Shown here: piece after piece, positions 1-7,707 of the stretch | Layout: each line of letters begins with the position of its first letter | Position numbering within the stretch: the first letter of the stretch is position 1 | NCBI GenBank assembly: GCA_934502905.1 | Contig: CAKSVK010000036.1 | Coordinates: 1-24,188 of the forward strand | Length of the DNA: 24,188 nucleotides | From: an uncultured Chitinophagaceae bacterium | GTDB lineage: Bacteria; Bacteroidota; Bacteroidia; Chitinophagales; Chitinophagaceae | Direction: 5' to 3' | Notes under the pieces: generated by a model | Told to the model about the DNA's origin: nothing | Database searches by the model: none | The model's input: only the letters and a program-made list of their open reading frames with translations | Program-made: the position numbers and the translations under genes

Positions 1-41
1 CATCAAACTCACGCCAGGCCAGAAATACCTGTTCTCTTCTT

Positions 42-49
42 TATCTTTG
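42..49 (+). promoter_or_regulatory. Candidate -7 promoter box for the hydrolase/PorP pair
   Basis: TATCTTTG is an exact match to the Bacteroidota -7 element TAnnTTTG and lies about 100 bases before the hydrolase start. No clear TTTG -33 box is seen 19-21 bases upstream. The call therefore rests on one element only. The first 146 bases hold no convincing gene. Confidence 0.3.
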
Positions 50-146
50 CTTTAAAGACAGCAACCGTTGGGATGAAACACGGGCAAGACCGGTCTTGTG
101 AACATCAGCCCTACGAAAAAGGTATGCGAAATACAAGAACAGATCT

Positions 147-1340
147 ATGACGGACCTCATTAAATCATTGCTTGCTGCGATCATCTCACTGGCAGCCATA
201 TCCTGTAGCAAGGATGAGGATATAGCACCCGGCAACCACAGCCGCGGCGATCTTATTGAAGCCCTGGAGAAAGGCAGCCTGAGCAAAGCCGAAATTATTG
301 AGCGGGTAACAGAACTGGATGCCCGTGGATTTGCCGAATATGATGTTACCTATGAAACGATAACCTACCGCACCCTGTATATGGGTAAACCTATAGACAG
401 CCGCGGCCTGCTGATATTACCCAAAGGAGCTCCTAAAGTACACCTGCTGATGTACTGTCATGGTACAGAATTGCCTTCCGTGCGGTTGAATGTGGAGAAG
501 ATAACCCCTTCACTGTATGATGGAGGTACATCTGGCTTCAACGATGTGCGCAATATGGGATTGGGTTGGGCTGCAGCGGGATATGTCATATTCATACCGG
601 ATTATATTGGCTTCGGTCATACTTTAGGTAAGGATCATCCTTATGTATATTTCCCCGAAATGTTCCTGTCGAATATAGATGGCTTGCTGGCAGTAAAAAA
701 AGTGATGCAGCAAAAAGGGTTGGATTACGATAACCGGCTGTTCCTTGCCGGATGGTCACAGGGAGCCGGGGCGGCAGTGTCTGCGCACAAATATATCCAG
801 GAAAACTACGCAGATGAGTTTACCGTGGTTGCCAGCTCGGGACTGGCAGGTCCTTATAATTTCAATCGCTTTGCCGAAAGTTTTTTAGAAAGAAAAAATG
901 AGAACATTAACGCATTACCCATTTTTTCATGGGGATTATATTCATTGAATAAGTTTTCTGCGCTCCGGCGGCCGACAGACCAGCTATATAGCTATCCTGT
1001 TTACGACCAGTTTTCGTCTATCCTGGTGCCTTCCAAAAAACCTGCGGAAGTGTTCAGCGATTATTTTCTGAAACGTTGGGCCGACGGCTCGGACCTTGCA
1101 TTAAAGCAGGCATTGGCTGCCAACAGCTTTCATCAGGGTTGGAAGCCCCAGGGTAAAGTGTTCCTGCACCATGGTGACGCGGACAGCCTGGTGCCTGAGT
1201 ACAACACGGAAGACGCCTACAACGGACTAACTGCTGCGGGCGGTGATATCAAAAAATACATTTATCCAGGGGGAACGCATATCAGTGAGCTGGGCAATTT
1301 TATTTCCAATACATTAACCGAGTTTAATCTGCTGCGATAA
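147..1340 (+). CDS. Lipoprotein alpha/beta hydrolase (secretory-lipase-like)
   Basis: 397-residue predicted lipoprotein esterase or lipase acting in the envelope. The N-terminus is a short hydrophobic signal ending in a lipobox-like LAAISC with Cys20, followed by an acidic-rich linker (SKDED). The hydrolase fold shows the nucleophile elbow G-W-S-Q-G with Ser204, an HGxxDxxVP segment placing the acid at Asp346 (Asp344 is an alternative), and G-G-T-H with His378. These form a complete catalytic triad in the usual order. The layout resembles the LIP/secretory lipase families, but the substrate cannot be read from sequence. ATG 147 is chosen because it opens directly onto the signal peptide. Its TAA overlaps the ATG of the next gene by one base, which suggests translational coupling to the PorP/SprF-like gene. 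Fold is confident; exact substrate is unknown. Confidence 0.85.
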   Translation: MTDLIKSLLAAIISLAAISCSKDEDIAPGNHSRGDLIEALEKGSLSKAEIIERVTELDARGFAEYDVTYETITYRTLYMGKPIDSRGLLILPKGAPKVHLLMYCHGTELPSVRLNVEKITPSLYDGGTSGFNDVRNMGLGWAAAGYVIFIPDYIGFGHTLGKDHPYVYFPEMFLSNIDGLLAVKKVMQQKGLDYDNRLFLAGWSQGAGAAVSAHKYIQENYADEFTVVASSGLAGPYNFNRFAESFLERKNENINALPIFSWGLYSLNKFSALRRPTDQLYSYPVYDQFSSILVPSKKPAEVFSDYFLKRWADGSDLALKQALAANSFHQGWKPQGKVFLHHGDADSLVPEYNTEDAYNGLTAAGGDIKKYIYPGGTHISELGNFISNTLTEFNLLR

Positions 1341-2181
1341 TGAAAAACATTTGTGTGACCATCGCTATAATTGTACTCTCTCAGGGCTTGAATGCGCAAA
1401 ATTCTATCCGTCCCAATATTTACCTGCAGGATATGCAGTACTATAACCCCGCGGTAGTAGCAATAGACAGCAATCACCGTTTACAGACAGCCGTGTATGG
1501 CAAGCATAAATGGGTGGACAATGAAGATGGTATCTGGAAAAAACCAATGAATATCTGGGTGAGTCATGCCGGCAGGATCGGGCATGGGAATTCTTTTTAC
1601 ACAGTTTCTTATGTTAATGACAGGTATTCTTTTTTTAACCGGAATGCATTATACCTGGGATATGTGCGGCAAATACAAAAAGGGGCATCTATCTTTAGCT
1701 ACGGTGGGCGTATAGTGGCCAATATAGACGTTGTTAACTGGAGCAGGTTCGAATTGCCGCATAATAAAACCGGTAAAACAGGTTACTTCAATCCTGATCT
1801 GGACCTGGGCGCAGCTTATCAATATAAGAGGTTCACTATAGGAGCGTCAGCACAGGTGCGAAAGAAGCAGGGGCTACTTTGCTCAGGAATTACCGGGAAA
1901 TCAATATAAGCCTGAGCTACCGGCAAAATATAGGCAGGCAGTTTGCTATTACTCCTTTTGTATTATTGGCTAATGAGCGCAGCACATTGATGGATGCAGG
2001 GTTATGTTTTACCTTGTTCAACCGGATAAATGCTTCCTATGCCCTGCGTGTAAATGAGTTAAAGAGCGTTATTGTACTTGATGCCAATGTGTATAAAGGT
2101 TGGAGTATAGGTATGGCTTACGACAGATCATCGTTAGTATCAGATAATAATTTTGATTTTGTGGTAAGGCATAGGTTGTAA
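1340..2181 (+). pseudogene. PorP/SprF-family outer-membrane protein, frameshifted
   Basis: Two adjacent reading frames together encode one PorP/SprF-like protein of about 280 residues, near the family's usual ~300. The first (1340-1909) has a signal peptide ending near LNAQ, then the family-typical D-M-Q-Y-Y-N-P-A-V segment and beta-strands, and stops at 1909. The second continues in the -1 frame to 2181 (NYREINISLSYRQ..., barrel strands, final VVRHRL). The break lies around 1855-1866. Adding one A to the short A run at 1861-1863 would give ...QVRKEAGATLLRNY..., joining the frames smoothly. Known family role: outer-membrane component of type IX secretion/gliding, often anchoring secreted partners. 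Here it is coupled to the upstream lipoprotein hydrolase. It is either a recent pseudogene or a sequencing error; a programmed frameshift is less likely because no slippery heptamer is evident. Confidence 0.75.
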
Positions 2182-2475
2182 TGATACAGATATATAGAAA
2201 TGAGGTGCCCGGGCTGAAAACCCATTCCATGATACCGGAATAAGGTTTTTGACCGGTTTTACAATCATTCATGCATTCTCCTCCGGTGGTCGGATTCGTG
2301 TCATTTCTGTATTCAGCCTGCCGGTTCATAGTTTCGTAAATGTATAGACCGATACATTTTGACTGTTCACCTCTTTTATTTTTCCTTAGACAGGGCCGGA
2401 GCTAATTTCGTTTTATCAAACCGGTAATAACCCGGCATCAAACGAAGTTTTAATTCTCTTAACAAATTCTCTGGT
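2182..2475. other. Intergenic region before the beta-helix lipoprotein
   Basis: 294 bases without a convincing gene. The minus-strand open frame here has no recognisable domain and overlaps the end of the PorP-like gene. No clear terminator was found. A weak promoter candidate lies at 2403-2410. Confidence 0.5.
2403..2410 (+). promoter_or_regulatory. Possible -7 box of the beta-helix lipoprotein gene
   Basis: TAATTTCG differs from TAnnTTTG at one base and lies 65 bases before the ATG at 2476. The -33 region is T-rich (near 2379-2383) but has no exact TTTG. Weak evidence. Confidence 0.25.
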
Positions 2476-4017
2476 ATGCAATTATCCAATCGGTCCTTGG
2501 TTTTTTCCCTGTTGCTGACTTTTGTATTGTCTCAATATGCCTGTAAAAAAACAGCTGATATAACGGGCGGAACCGTTGCAAATAACTCCGATATCAGCAG
2601 TGTTTATACCTCCGGAACTCCCGAGGGAGGAACGGAAACCGCCTATGATGAAGATGACCTGATTGAAAACTCAACATTCACATCGGTGGTCAATATTCAA
2701 TATGGCAGTGAAATAGTTGTTGCCAATCCACTGGAGAACAATGGTGTTTCTGTAACCGTGAACGGCGGTGACGTAACCGTGGAATCTACCGTAAAGGAAG
2801 TGGAGTACGTCTTGACCGGTACAACAGCGGGTGGTTCGTTTAAAATATACAGTTCTAACAAATTCAAGCTTACGCTGGATAATATTTCCATCACCAGCAG
2901 CAACGGGCCTGCTATCAATATACAGTCGTCCAAACGTGTTTTTGTGAATGTGCCGGAGAATACAAGCAGCAGTCTTACCGATGCAGCCATTTATACCGAA
3001 GTTGCAGGAGAAGATATGAAAGCAACCCTGTTCAGTGAAGGTCAGCTGATATTTACAGGCAGTGGTAATCTCAGTGTAGCAGGAAGATATAAACACGCCA
3101 TTGCCAGCGATGACTATATCAGGGTCGTCAATACAAATATTACCATACCATCTGCAGTTACAGATGGTATTCATACCAATGACGCATTTATAGCTGACGG
3201 CGGCTCTTTTAATATTACGGCAGAAAGTGATGGTATAGAATGTGAAGAAGGATTCATTGTTATCAACGACGGTGTATTTGTGCTGAACACCGGAGATGAT
3301 GGTATTGCAGCCTCCTATGAAGATGGAGATGCTGCCATTACCCCCTATGTAACCATCAATAACGGTGATATCACCGTAAATTCTGCAGCGGGAGAGGGGA
3401 TTGAGAGCAAGAGTATATTGACGATCAATAATGGGAAAATAGTAACGAATACTGCTGATGATGGGCTGAATGCTGGAACGGCCATTTACATTAACGGCGG
3501 AGACATCTACTCAAAGAGTACGGGAAATGATGCGATGGATTCCAACGGTACATTTACCATTACCGGGGGAAAAGTAGTGGCTGTCGGCAGCGGTCAGCCT
3601 GAAGGAGGGATCGATGCGGATAACAATACTTTTAAAATTACGGGCGGCATTGTAGTGGGTATAGGTGGCACTACCACTTCACCGACAGCTTCTGTTTCTA
3701 CAGCACCCGGTGTGATCATGGGAGCCGGAGAAGCCAGTAAGATCGTTCATATAGAAGATGCGGACGGGAACGAGGTCCTGACCTTTCTTGCCCCGGTTTC
3801 TTATAGCACGTTGCTGTTCGCCAGCTCTAAAATGAAAACCCATACAACTTATACGGTTTACACCGGTGGATCGGTAACAGGAGGAACAGATTTTTATGGC
3901 TTATATACAAGCGGCACTTATTCGGGTGGCGTTTCCGGCAGCACGTTTACTACTTCCGGTATGGTGACACAGATAGGAGGCTCTACAGGACCGGGTGGCG
4001 GTGGGGGCAGGCCGTGA
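2476..4017 (+). CDS. Lipoprotein with Cthe_2159-like carbohydrate-binding beta-helix
   Basis: 513 residues. A hydrophobic signal ends at Q-Y-A-C (Cys23), a relaxed Bacteroidota-style lipobox, so the protein is probably lipidated. Residues ~60-430 resemble the Cthe_2159 family (Pfam PF14262), known in Clostridium thermocellum as a cellulose/pectin-binding right-handed beta-helix. The helix shows as recurring D-G-I/L-type turns: DGIHTND (~230), SDGIECEE (~251), DDGIAAS (~274), GEGIES (~306), DDGLNAG (~328), NDAMDSN (~351) and GGIDADN (~378), spaced roughly 21-32 residues apart. The many Asp residues at these turns suggest calcium binding (inference). The C-terminus is rich in Gly/Ser/Thr and ends in a Gly run followed by RP. 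It stands alone, with its own terminator. A surface glycan-binding or adhesive role is likely; no catalytic site is visible. Confidence 0.8.
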   Translation: MQLSNRSLVFSLLLTFVLSQYACKKTADITGGTVANNSDISSVYTSGTPEGGTETAYDEDDLIENSTFTSVVNIQYGSEIVVANPLENNGVSVTVNGGDVTVESTVKEVEYVLTGTTAGGSFKIYSSNKFKLTLDNISITSSNGPAINIQSSKRVFVNVPENTSSSLTDAAIYTEVAGEDMKATLFSEGQLIFTGSGNLSVAGRYKHAIASDDYIRVVNTNITIPSAVTDGIHTNDAFIADGGSFNITAESDGIECEEGFIVINDGVFVLNTGDDGIAASYEDGDAAITPYVTINNGDITVNSAAGEGIESKSILTINNGKIVTNTADDGLNAGTAIYINGGDIYSKSTGNDAMDSNGTFTITGGKVVAVGSGQPEGGIDADNNTFKITGGIVVGIGGTTTSPTASVSTAPGVIMGAGEASKIVHIEDADGNEVLTFLAPVSYSTLLFASSKMKTHTTYTVYTGGSVTGGTDFYGLYTSGTYSGGVSGSTFTTSGMVTQIGGSTGPGGGGGRP

Positions 4018-4042
4018 TTGAATAATTTGCTTTTTTCATGTC

Positions 4043-4085
4043 AGCGGGTCGTTTTCCGTAATGGAAAATGATCCGCTTTTATTTT
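4043..4085 (+). terminator. Strong intrinsic terminator
   Basis: A 15-bp stem (4043-4057 with 4063-4077, two G-U wobbles) and a 5-base loop GTAAT are followed directly by TTTATTTT. It ends the beta-helix lipoprotein gene and reaches the stop codon of the convergent HxlR gene. Confidence 0.85.
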
Positions 4086-4428
4086 ACTTTCCAAAAACTT
4101 CCTGCCGGTGTTTTATACCCCAATCCTGTAACTCTTTGATCACCTTTTGTAACGTTTTGGAATATTCGGTGGGAGTATATTCTGTACGTACAGGAAAGCC
4201 ATTCACAACAGTCCGGGTTACCAGCTTGTTAATCTCCATATCCTTGAGCTCCTTTGCCAAAACCTTGGTGGAGAGTTTCGGAATACTTCGTTCTATTTCC
4301 CTGAAATGTTTGTTGCCCTCCCAAATGGAAATCAAGATCAGGATCTTCCATTTGCCGCCGATAATATCCAGTGTATCCCTTACAGGCACCAATGCCGACA
4401 GGCATTCTGTATGTTCTTTCTTCTTCAT
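4084..4428 (-). CDS. HxlR-family winged-helix transcriptional regulator
   Basis: 114 residues, the usual HxlR length. It contains the family core D-x-I-G-G-K-W-K-I-L-I-L, the recognition region REIERSIPKLSTKVLAKELKDME, and the wing R-T-V-V-N-G-F-P-V-R-T-E-Y. Cys9 just before the helix-turn-helix corresponds to the N-terminal cysteine that some HxlR members (YodB, HypR) use for redox or electrophile sensing. The start chosen is ATG 4428, preceded by AGGAAGA. An upstream in-frame ATG at 4494 is rejected: the 22 extra residues are a translation of the DNA operator repeats (NQLP...NQLP), and that ATG lies before the inferred transcription start. The gene is divergent from the DoxX gene and probably represses both itself and that gene. 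Confidence 0.9.
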   Translation of the reverse strand: MKKKEHTECLSALVPVRDTLDIIGGKWKILILISIWEGNKHFREIERSIPKLSTKVLAKELKDMEINKLVTRTVVNGFPVRTEYTPTEYSKTLQKVIKELQDWGIKHRQEVFGK

Positions 4429-4451
4429 TCTTCCTTTTTGATTACCCGAAG

Positions 4452-4481
4452 GTAACTGGTTACTAAAAGGTAACTGATTAC
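4452..4481. promoter_or_regulatory. Tandem palindromic operator, probable HxlR binding site
   Basis: Two dyads lie 18 bases apart centre to centre: GTAACTGGTTAC (4452-4463, perfect GTAAC/GTTAC inverted repeat) and GTAACTGATTAC (4470-4481, one mismatch). They fall inside the HxlR leader and reach the -33 position of the DoxX promoter. That placement suits simultaneous repression of both genes. Binding by this HxlR protein is inference. Confidence 0.65.
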
Positions 4482-4491
4482 AATAGGAAAT

Positions 4492-4510
4492 CAAAATTAA
4501 AATAATTTTG
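4492..4510. promoter_or_regulatory. Back-to-back -7 boxes of the HxlR and DoxX promoters
   Basis: CAAAATTAAAATAATTTTG is a perfect inverted repeat made of TAATTTTG on the plus strand (4503-4510, for DoxX) and the same box on the minus strand (4499-4492, for HxlR), with a 3-base spacer. Both match TAnnTTTG. Exact TTTG -33 boxes are absent in both directions. Predicted starts are near 4516 (+) and 4486 (-). Confidence 0.5.
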
Positions 4511-4535
4511 ATTTCTAAATTTTAAAATAAAAGAA

Positions 4536-4913
4536 ATGAAACGAAATATCCTTTTAGTTCTATGTACGCTGCTGGGTTTAATGATGATCAACTCCGGGTT
4601 AAACAAGTTTTTTAATTATATGCCTGTTTCCGCACCCACTGAAGAACAAATGAAGATCTTCGGGGCCATGATGACGCTGAAATGGCTGATACCATTAGTA
4701 GCTATTGTTGAAATTGCCGGGGGCATCTTAATGATCATTCCTAAAACCAGGGCTTTGGCAGCTCTTGTACTGTTACCTGTTTTGACGGGCATCGTTGCAC
4801 ATCATTTAGCGTTGGATGTTGCAGGTATCGGAATAGGATTACTATTATTTGCCATTAATGTTTGGGTGATCATCGAAAACAGGGAAAAGTATTTACCGAT
4901 TGTAAGCAGGTAA
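4536..4913 (+). CDS. DoxX-like small membrane protein
   Basis: 125 residues with four hydrophobic segments (about 4-24, 48-66, 70-88 and 93-113), which is the four-helix layout of DoxX-like proteins. Shared features are the early M-x-N-S-G-L-N-K-F segment after helix 1 and the A-x-V-E-I-A-G-G-I-L-M-I stretch in helix 2. DoxX relatives are inner-membrane proteins linked in several bacteria to thiol or oxidative-stress functions, but their biochemistry is mostly unsettled. The gene is divergent from an HxlR regulator carrying an N-terminal cysteine, a common pairing that suggests induction by redox-active or electrophilic compounds (inference). It converges on the lipid-enzyme operon with only 21 bases between. 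Confidence 0.8.
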   Translation: MKRNILLVLCTLLGLMMINSGLNKFFNYMPVSAPTEEQMKIFGAMMTLKWLIPLVAIVEIAGGILMIIPKTRALAALVLLPVLTGIVAHHLALDVAGIGIGLLLFAINVWVIIENREKYLPIVSR

Positions 4914-4934
4914 ACATCTGGCAGGGCGGGTAGT

Positions 4935-5816
4935 TTATGCCACTGCTTTTTTCTTATTTTCTACCAGTAAGGCATGCAATACCTCGGTGGATAACCCGTG
5001 CAGGGTCAGCCGGAATGCAGCCCCCAGCGTGGGTAACGGTATCATGGGGTGTTTGTTGTTAAGCGCTACCAGCTTCTCAGGGCAATTCATGATCGTTGCT
5101 GCATAAATGCCGATCACTTCATCCAGCTGCAGCGAATTGGATGCCCGCCAGAAATCATGGTCTGTCAGGAAAAGCTGGTACACCGGTGTAAATATTTCTA
5201 TGGCGCTCGACAGGTCCAGGAAATTGGTCCATTTGTCCCTGAACTCCTCGAACGGAATGGGACCTGTGGAAATAGCGCTGAAATCCGGGTGGAGTACATG
5301 CTCAATTTTCAGTTGCTTTTCTCTAATGGCATTATTAAGATTGATAATAAAATTATATAGGTTTAGATCGTGCTCCAGGAACAGGTTGTTTTTCACATCG
5401 TTTACGGATAACGGCTTTAGCGGGTTCATCGGGATGTCTTCTGCGCCTTTCACGTTGTCCTTTATAAAACGAAGCACTTCTGATCCGAGGTAGAAATGCC
5501 GGAGGATCAGAAAATTGGCTTCAGGTGTAATGAAATACTTCATACCTACATACAGGCAACGGTGCAGGGTTTTCGGCATATTGATCAGGTTGGGAAATAT
5601 TGCTTTTATGATCTGTATCAGTATAATGAATATCCTGGCGATTACGCGGACAAAAGGCAGGAAAAACTGCCTGGTCTTTTTGCTGGAATCATACAGGAAT
5701 GCGGCCTTGGCATCCGGGCTGAACGGAATGCTTTTGTCCAGGTAGAGGGCATGCCAATGGCTCGGATCACGGGGATCATTTTTCAGGTTCTCAAAGTATT
5801 CACTGGTATGAAGCAT
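4935..5816 (-). CDS. Unrecognised protein, last gene of the ketosynthase operon
   Basis: 293 residues; family not recognised. One strongly hydrophobic segment at ~51-75 suggests a membrane anchor or membrane-dipping helix. The rest appears mainly helical with scattered acidic/His pairs (H107...E113 in ILRHFYLGSEVLRF, E148-H149 in FLEHDLNLY, D219-H220-D221 in FLTDHDFW) that could belong to a metal site; this is speculative. Hydrophobic positions near the C-terminus (TLGAAFRLTLHGLSTEVL) complete the protein. It starts 9 bases after the ketosynthase-oxidase stop and so is almost surely co-transcribed. A role in the same lipid pathway (acyl transfer, scaffold or further oxidation) is inferred from position only. 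Confidence 0.75.
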   Translation of the reverse strand: MLHTSEYFENLKNDPRDPSHWHALYLDKSIPFSPDAKAAFLYDSSKKTRQFFLPFVRVIARIFIILIQIIKAIFPNLINMPKTLHRCLYVGMKYFITPEANFLILRHFYLGSEVLRFIKDNVKGAEDIPMNPLKPLSVNDVKNNLFLEHDLNLYNFIINLNNAIREKQLKIEHVLHPDFSAISTGPIPFEEFRDKWTNFLDLSSAIEIFTPVYQLFLTDHDFWRASNSLQLDEVIGIYAATIMNCPEKLVALNNKHPMIPLPTLGAAFRLTLHGLSTEVLHALLVENKKKAVA

Positions 5817-5825
5817 ACATAGCGT

Positions 5826-7700
5826 TTAATAGTTACCAATTTCTGCCAGTTGCATCTGGTATAGTTTAGCTACAACTTTGGCTGTTTTCAGCACTCTTTT
5901 AGCAATATCTTCTGTAAGTAACTCAGAATTGAGTGCATTTTCAAATCTTTCAAAATGATTTTCGTTGCTGTCGCTGGTTTCGTGATACGTGAAAAACGAG
6001 ACCTGGTCATCTTTCAGGTCCAGCAGGTGTTGAATAGCGCGTCCCCAGTTGCCGGCGATCCTGTTGCCCAGCCCTTCAATGATAAACATACCACCGAGCA
6101 GATCGAACGGGTTGGGCTGGCTGGCCCGTTGGAACATGAAAGCGCTTAACGCTTCACTACCGATATTTTTCTCACCGTTATAAAGATCTTCCTTCGTGCC
6201 TCCGCAGTTAATGTAATTCTTCTCCAGTATCTGGTAGTCCCGGTGCTCGTCTCTTGAATGGCTGATGAAGGAAGAACGCACATCAAAGTATTCCATCGTT
6301 ACATTGGATGCCGCCCGGGCTATCCATTGCGATCCGTCGATTACCTGTTGCCGTAAGTTCAGCAGCAGCAATTTATAGTCTTCCAGGGTGATCGTCCCAT
6401 CGTATATCTTTTGGATGACCGGTGTGTTCCTGAGCCGTGTTTCAAAATCCACCCACACAGATGCTAATCCTCTCACCAGCCATTCCTGGACGGGTTTACC
6501 TTCCGTGGTGATCTGTGGCGGCAGTATGTCATCTTCTCGGCTGATCAACGGTGTTTTTGCCGGTGCTGTATTGTCCACTACGGTAAGTTGCATGTACGTG
6601 GTGATGAACCGCCCGCTTTCGGGAACCATGCATAGTATTTTTTGCCCGTTTTTCAGTTGGTGGTTATACAGCAGCTCTTCCAGCATGATAAAAATAGAGG
6701 CAGCGCCCGTATTACCCTTGGAATGCAAATTGGTAAACCATTTTTCTTCCGGTATTTCCAGCCCTCCTTTTTCCAGCAGGTCTACGATCGGTTGCTTGAA
6801 ATATTCTGAGGAATAGTGACACACCAGCCAATCCATTCCTTTCGGATCTATTTTGTTTTCATCTACCAGGTTGAAGAAATGCTGTACCCCCAGGCTCACA
6901 ATATTGTTGACGATACGGAGATCTTGCTTCAGGTTGATAGCGCCAGCCGCATCCGCATCGGAAAAGCTGTTGTAATCCATCCAGCTCTTTCCCGCGGTAC
7001 CATTCCCGGTTTTATTGATGCCGGCATACATGCAGGGTTCAAACAGGTGGGCGTAGGAGCGGATGTCTATCCATTCGATCCTGAAGCTTATGCCGCTGCC
7101 GGGTTTATCCTGCATTAAAAATGCGCCGGCACCATCCGATAACATCCAGCGCAGAAAATCTGTTTCCAGCGGTAAACCACCATGCATAACAGCATCCTGG
7201 TGCGTGAACCGTTTTGCCTTGAACATCCGGCTGGGAAGCTCGCCGGCACAGGCAACAGCATGGGATACTTCCCCGCTTTGGATATGCAGGAAGGCATTTT
7301 TAACCGCCATGATCCCGGATGCGCAAACACTTTGGTGGCTGGAAACAGCGCAAACAGGCAACGCAGCTTCTGCCTGTACCATGCTGGCAAAGCCAGGCAC
7401 CGGCAGGTCGCTTTGGGTAGTGGCTGCGGATAGCAGCTCTATATTTTCTTTATGAAGTTTTGCTTTCTGCAGGCAGTCTGCTATGGCTTTGGCCGTCATG
7501 CTGCTGACGGATTCTGTCGTATTCTGCTGTTTGTCCAGCGCATAGTAACGGGTATGGATACCGTTTTGTTTCAGCATCCTGCTTTTGCTGCGCGATGGCT
7601 GATTATTTATGTAGCCGAGATAATCCTCTATTTCCTCGTTGGAGACAGGGTTACCGGGCAGGTATTTTCCGATGGCATTGATATAAACAGGTGATCTCAT
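5826..7700 (-). CDS. Fusion: beta-ketoacyl synthase III + heme-oxygenase-like di-iron oxidase
   Basis: 624 residues with two enzyme domains. Residues ~1-375 are a thiolase-fold KAS III (FabH-like) domain with the full triad: Cys126 (S-V-C-A-S-G), His295 (V-C-H-Y-S-S) and Asn330 (K-G-N-T-G-A-A-S). It should join an acyl thioester to another acyl or malonyl unit. A Pro-rich linker (~376-400) leads to residues ~405-624, an all-helical heme-oxygenase-like/iron-containing redox domain. Candidate iron ligands are His481, Glu485, His486, Glu542 (F-I-I-E-G-L-G-N-R), His573, Asp577 and Glu580 or His582 (F-F-T-Y-H-E-T-S-D). Relatives with this fold include UndA (fatty acid to terminal alkene), SznF and CADD. 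The gene sits 7 bases after a membrane hydroxylase gene and 9 before an unknown gene. The fusion suggests that a newly condensed acyl chain is handed directly to an oxidative step (inference). It is too divergent to be the housekeeping FabH. Confidence 0.85.
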   Translation of the reverse strand: MRSPVYINAIGKYLPGNPVSNEEIEDYLGYINNQPSRSKSRMLKQNGIHTRYYALDKQQNTTESVSSMTAKAIADCLQKAKLHKENIELLSAATTQSDLPVPGFASMVQAEAALPVCAVSSHQSVCASGIMAVKNAFLHIQSGEVSHAVACAGELPSRMFKAKRFTHQDAVMHGGLPLETDFLRWMLSDGAGAFLMQDKPGSGISFRIEWIDIRSYAHLFEPCMYAGINKTGNGTAGKSWMDYNSFSDADAAGAINLKQDLRIVNNIVSLGVQHFFNLVDENKIDPKGMDWLVCHYSSEYFKQPIVDLLEKGGLEIPEEKWFTNLHSKGNTGAASIFIMLEELLYNHQLKNGQKILCMVPESGRFITTYMQLTVVDNTAPAKTPLISREDDILPPQITTEGKPVQEWLVRGLASVWVDFETRLRNTPVIQKIYDGTITLEDYKLLLLNLRQQVIDGSQWIARAASNVTMEYFDVRSSFISHSRDEHRDYQILEKNYINCGGTKEDLYNGEKNIGSEALSAFMFQRASQPNPFDLLGGMFIIEGLGNRIAGNWGRAIQHLLDLKDDQVSFFTYHETSDSNENHFERFENALNSELLTEDIAKRVLKTAKVVAKLYQMQLAEIGNY

Positions 7701-7707
7701 AATTATG

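Noticed and set aside
2..55. C-terminal end of a gene entering from the left
   Set aside because: A short frame (IKLTPGQKYLF...) ends at 55, but it is too short to judge and overlaps the TATCTTTG box.
2671..3174. Antisense open frames across the beta-helix gene
   Set aside because: They are shadows: Cys/His-rich composition, no domain, and they lie fully within a strong coding gene.
4429..4494. Longer HxlR protein starting at 4494
   Set aside because: The added residues repeat (NQLP...NQLP) because they translate the operator dyads; the ATG also lies upstream of the inferred transcription start, while ATG 4428 has AGGAAGA before it.
7063..7455. Plus-strand open frames inside the ketosynthase fusion
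   Set aside because: No domains or start signals; the minus-strand frame carries the complete catalytic motifs.
5826..7700. Housekeeping FabH
   Set aside because: The divergent sequence, 624-residue fusion length and operon context do not fit fatty acid initiation; no fab genes are nearby.
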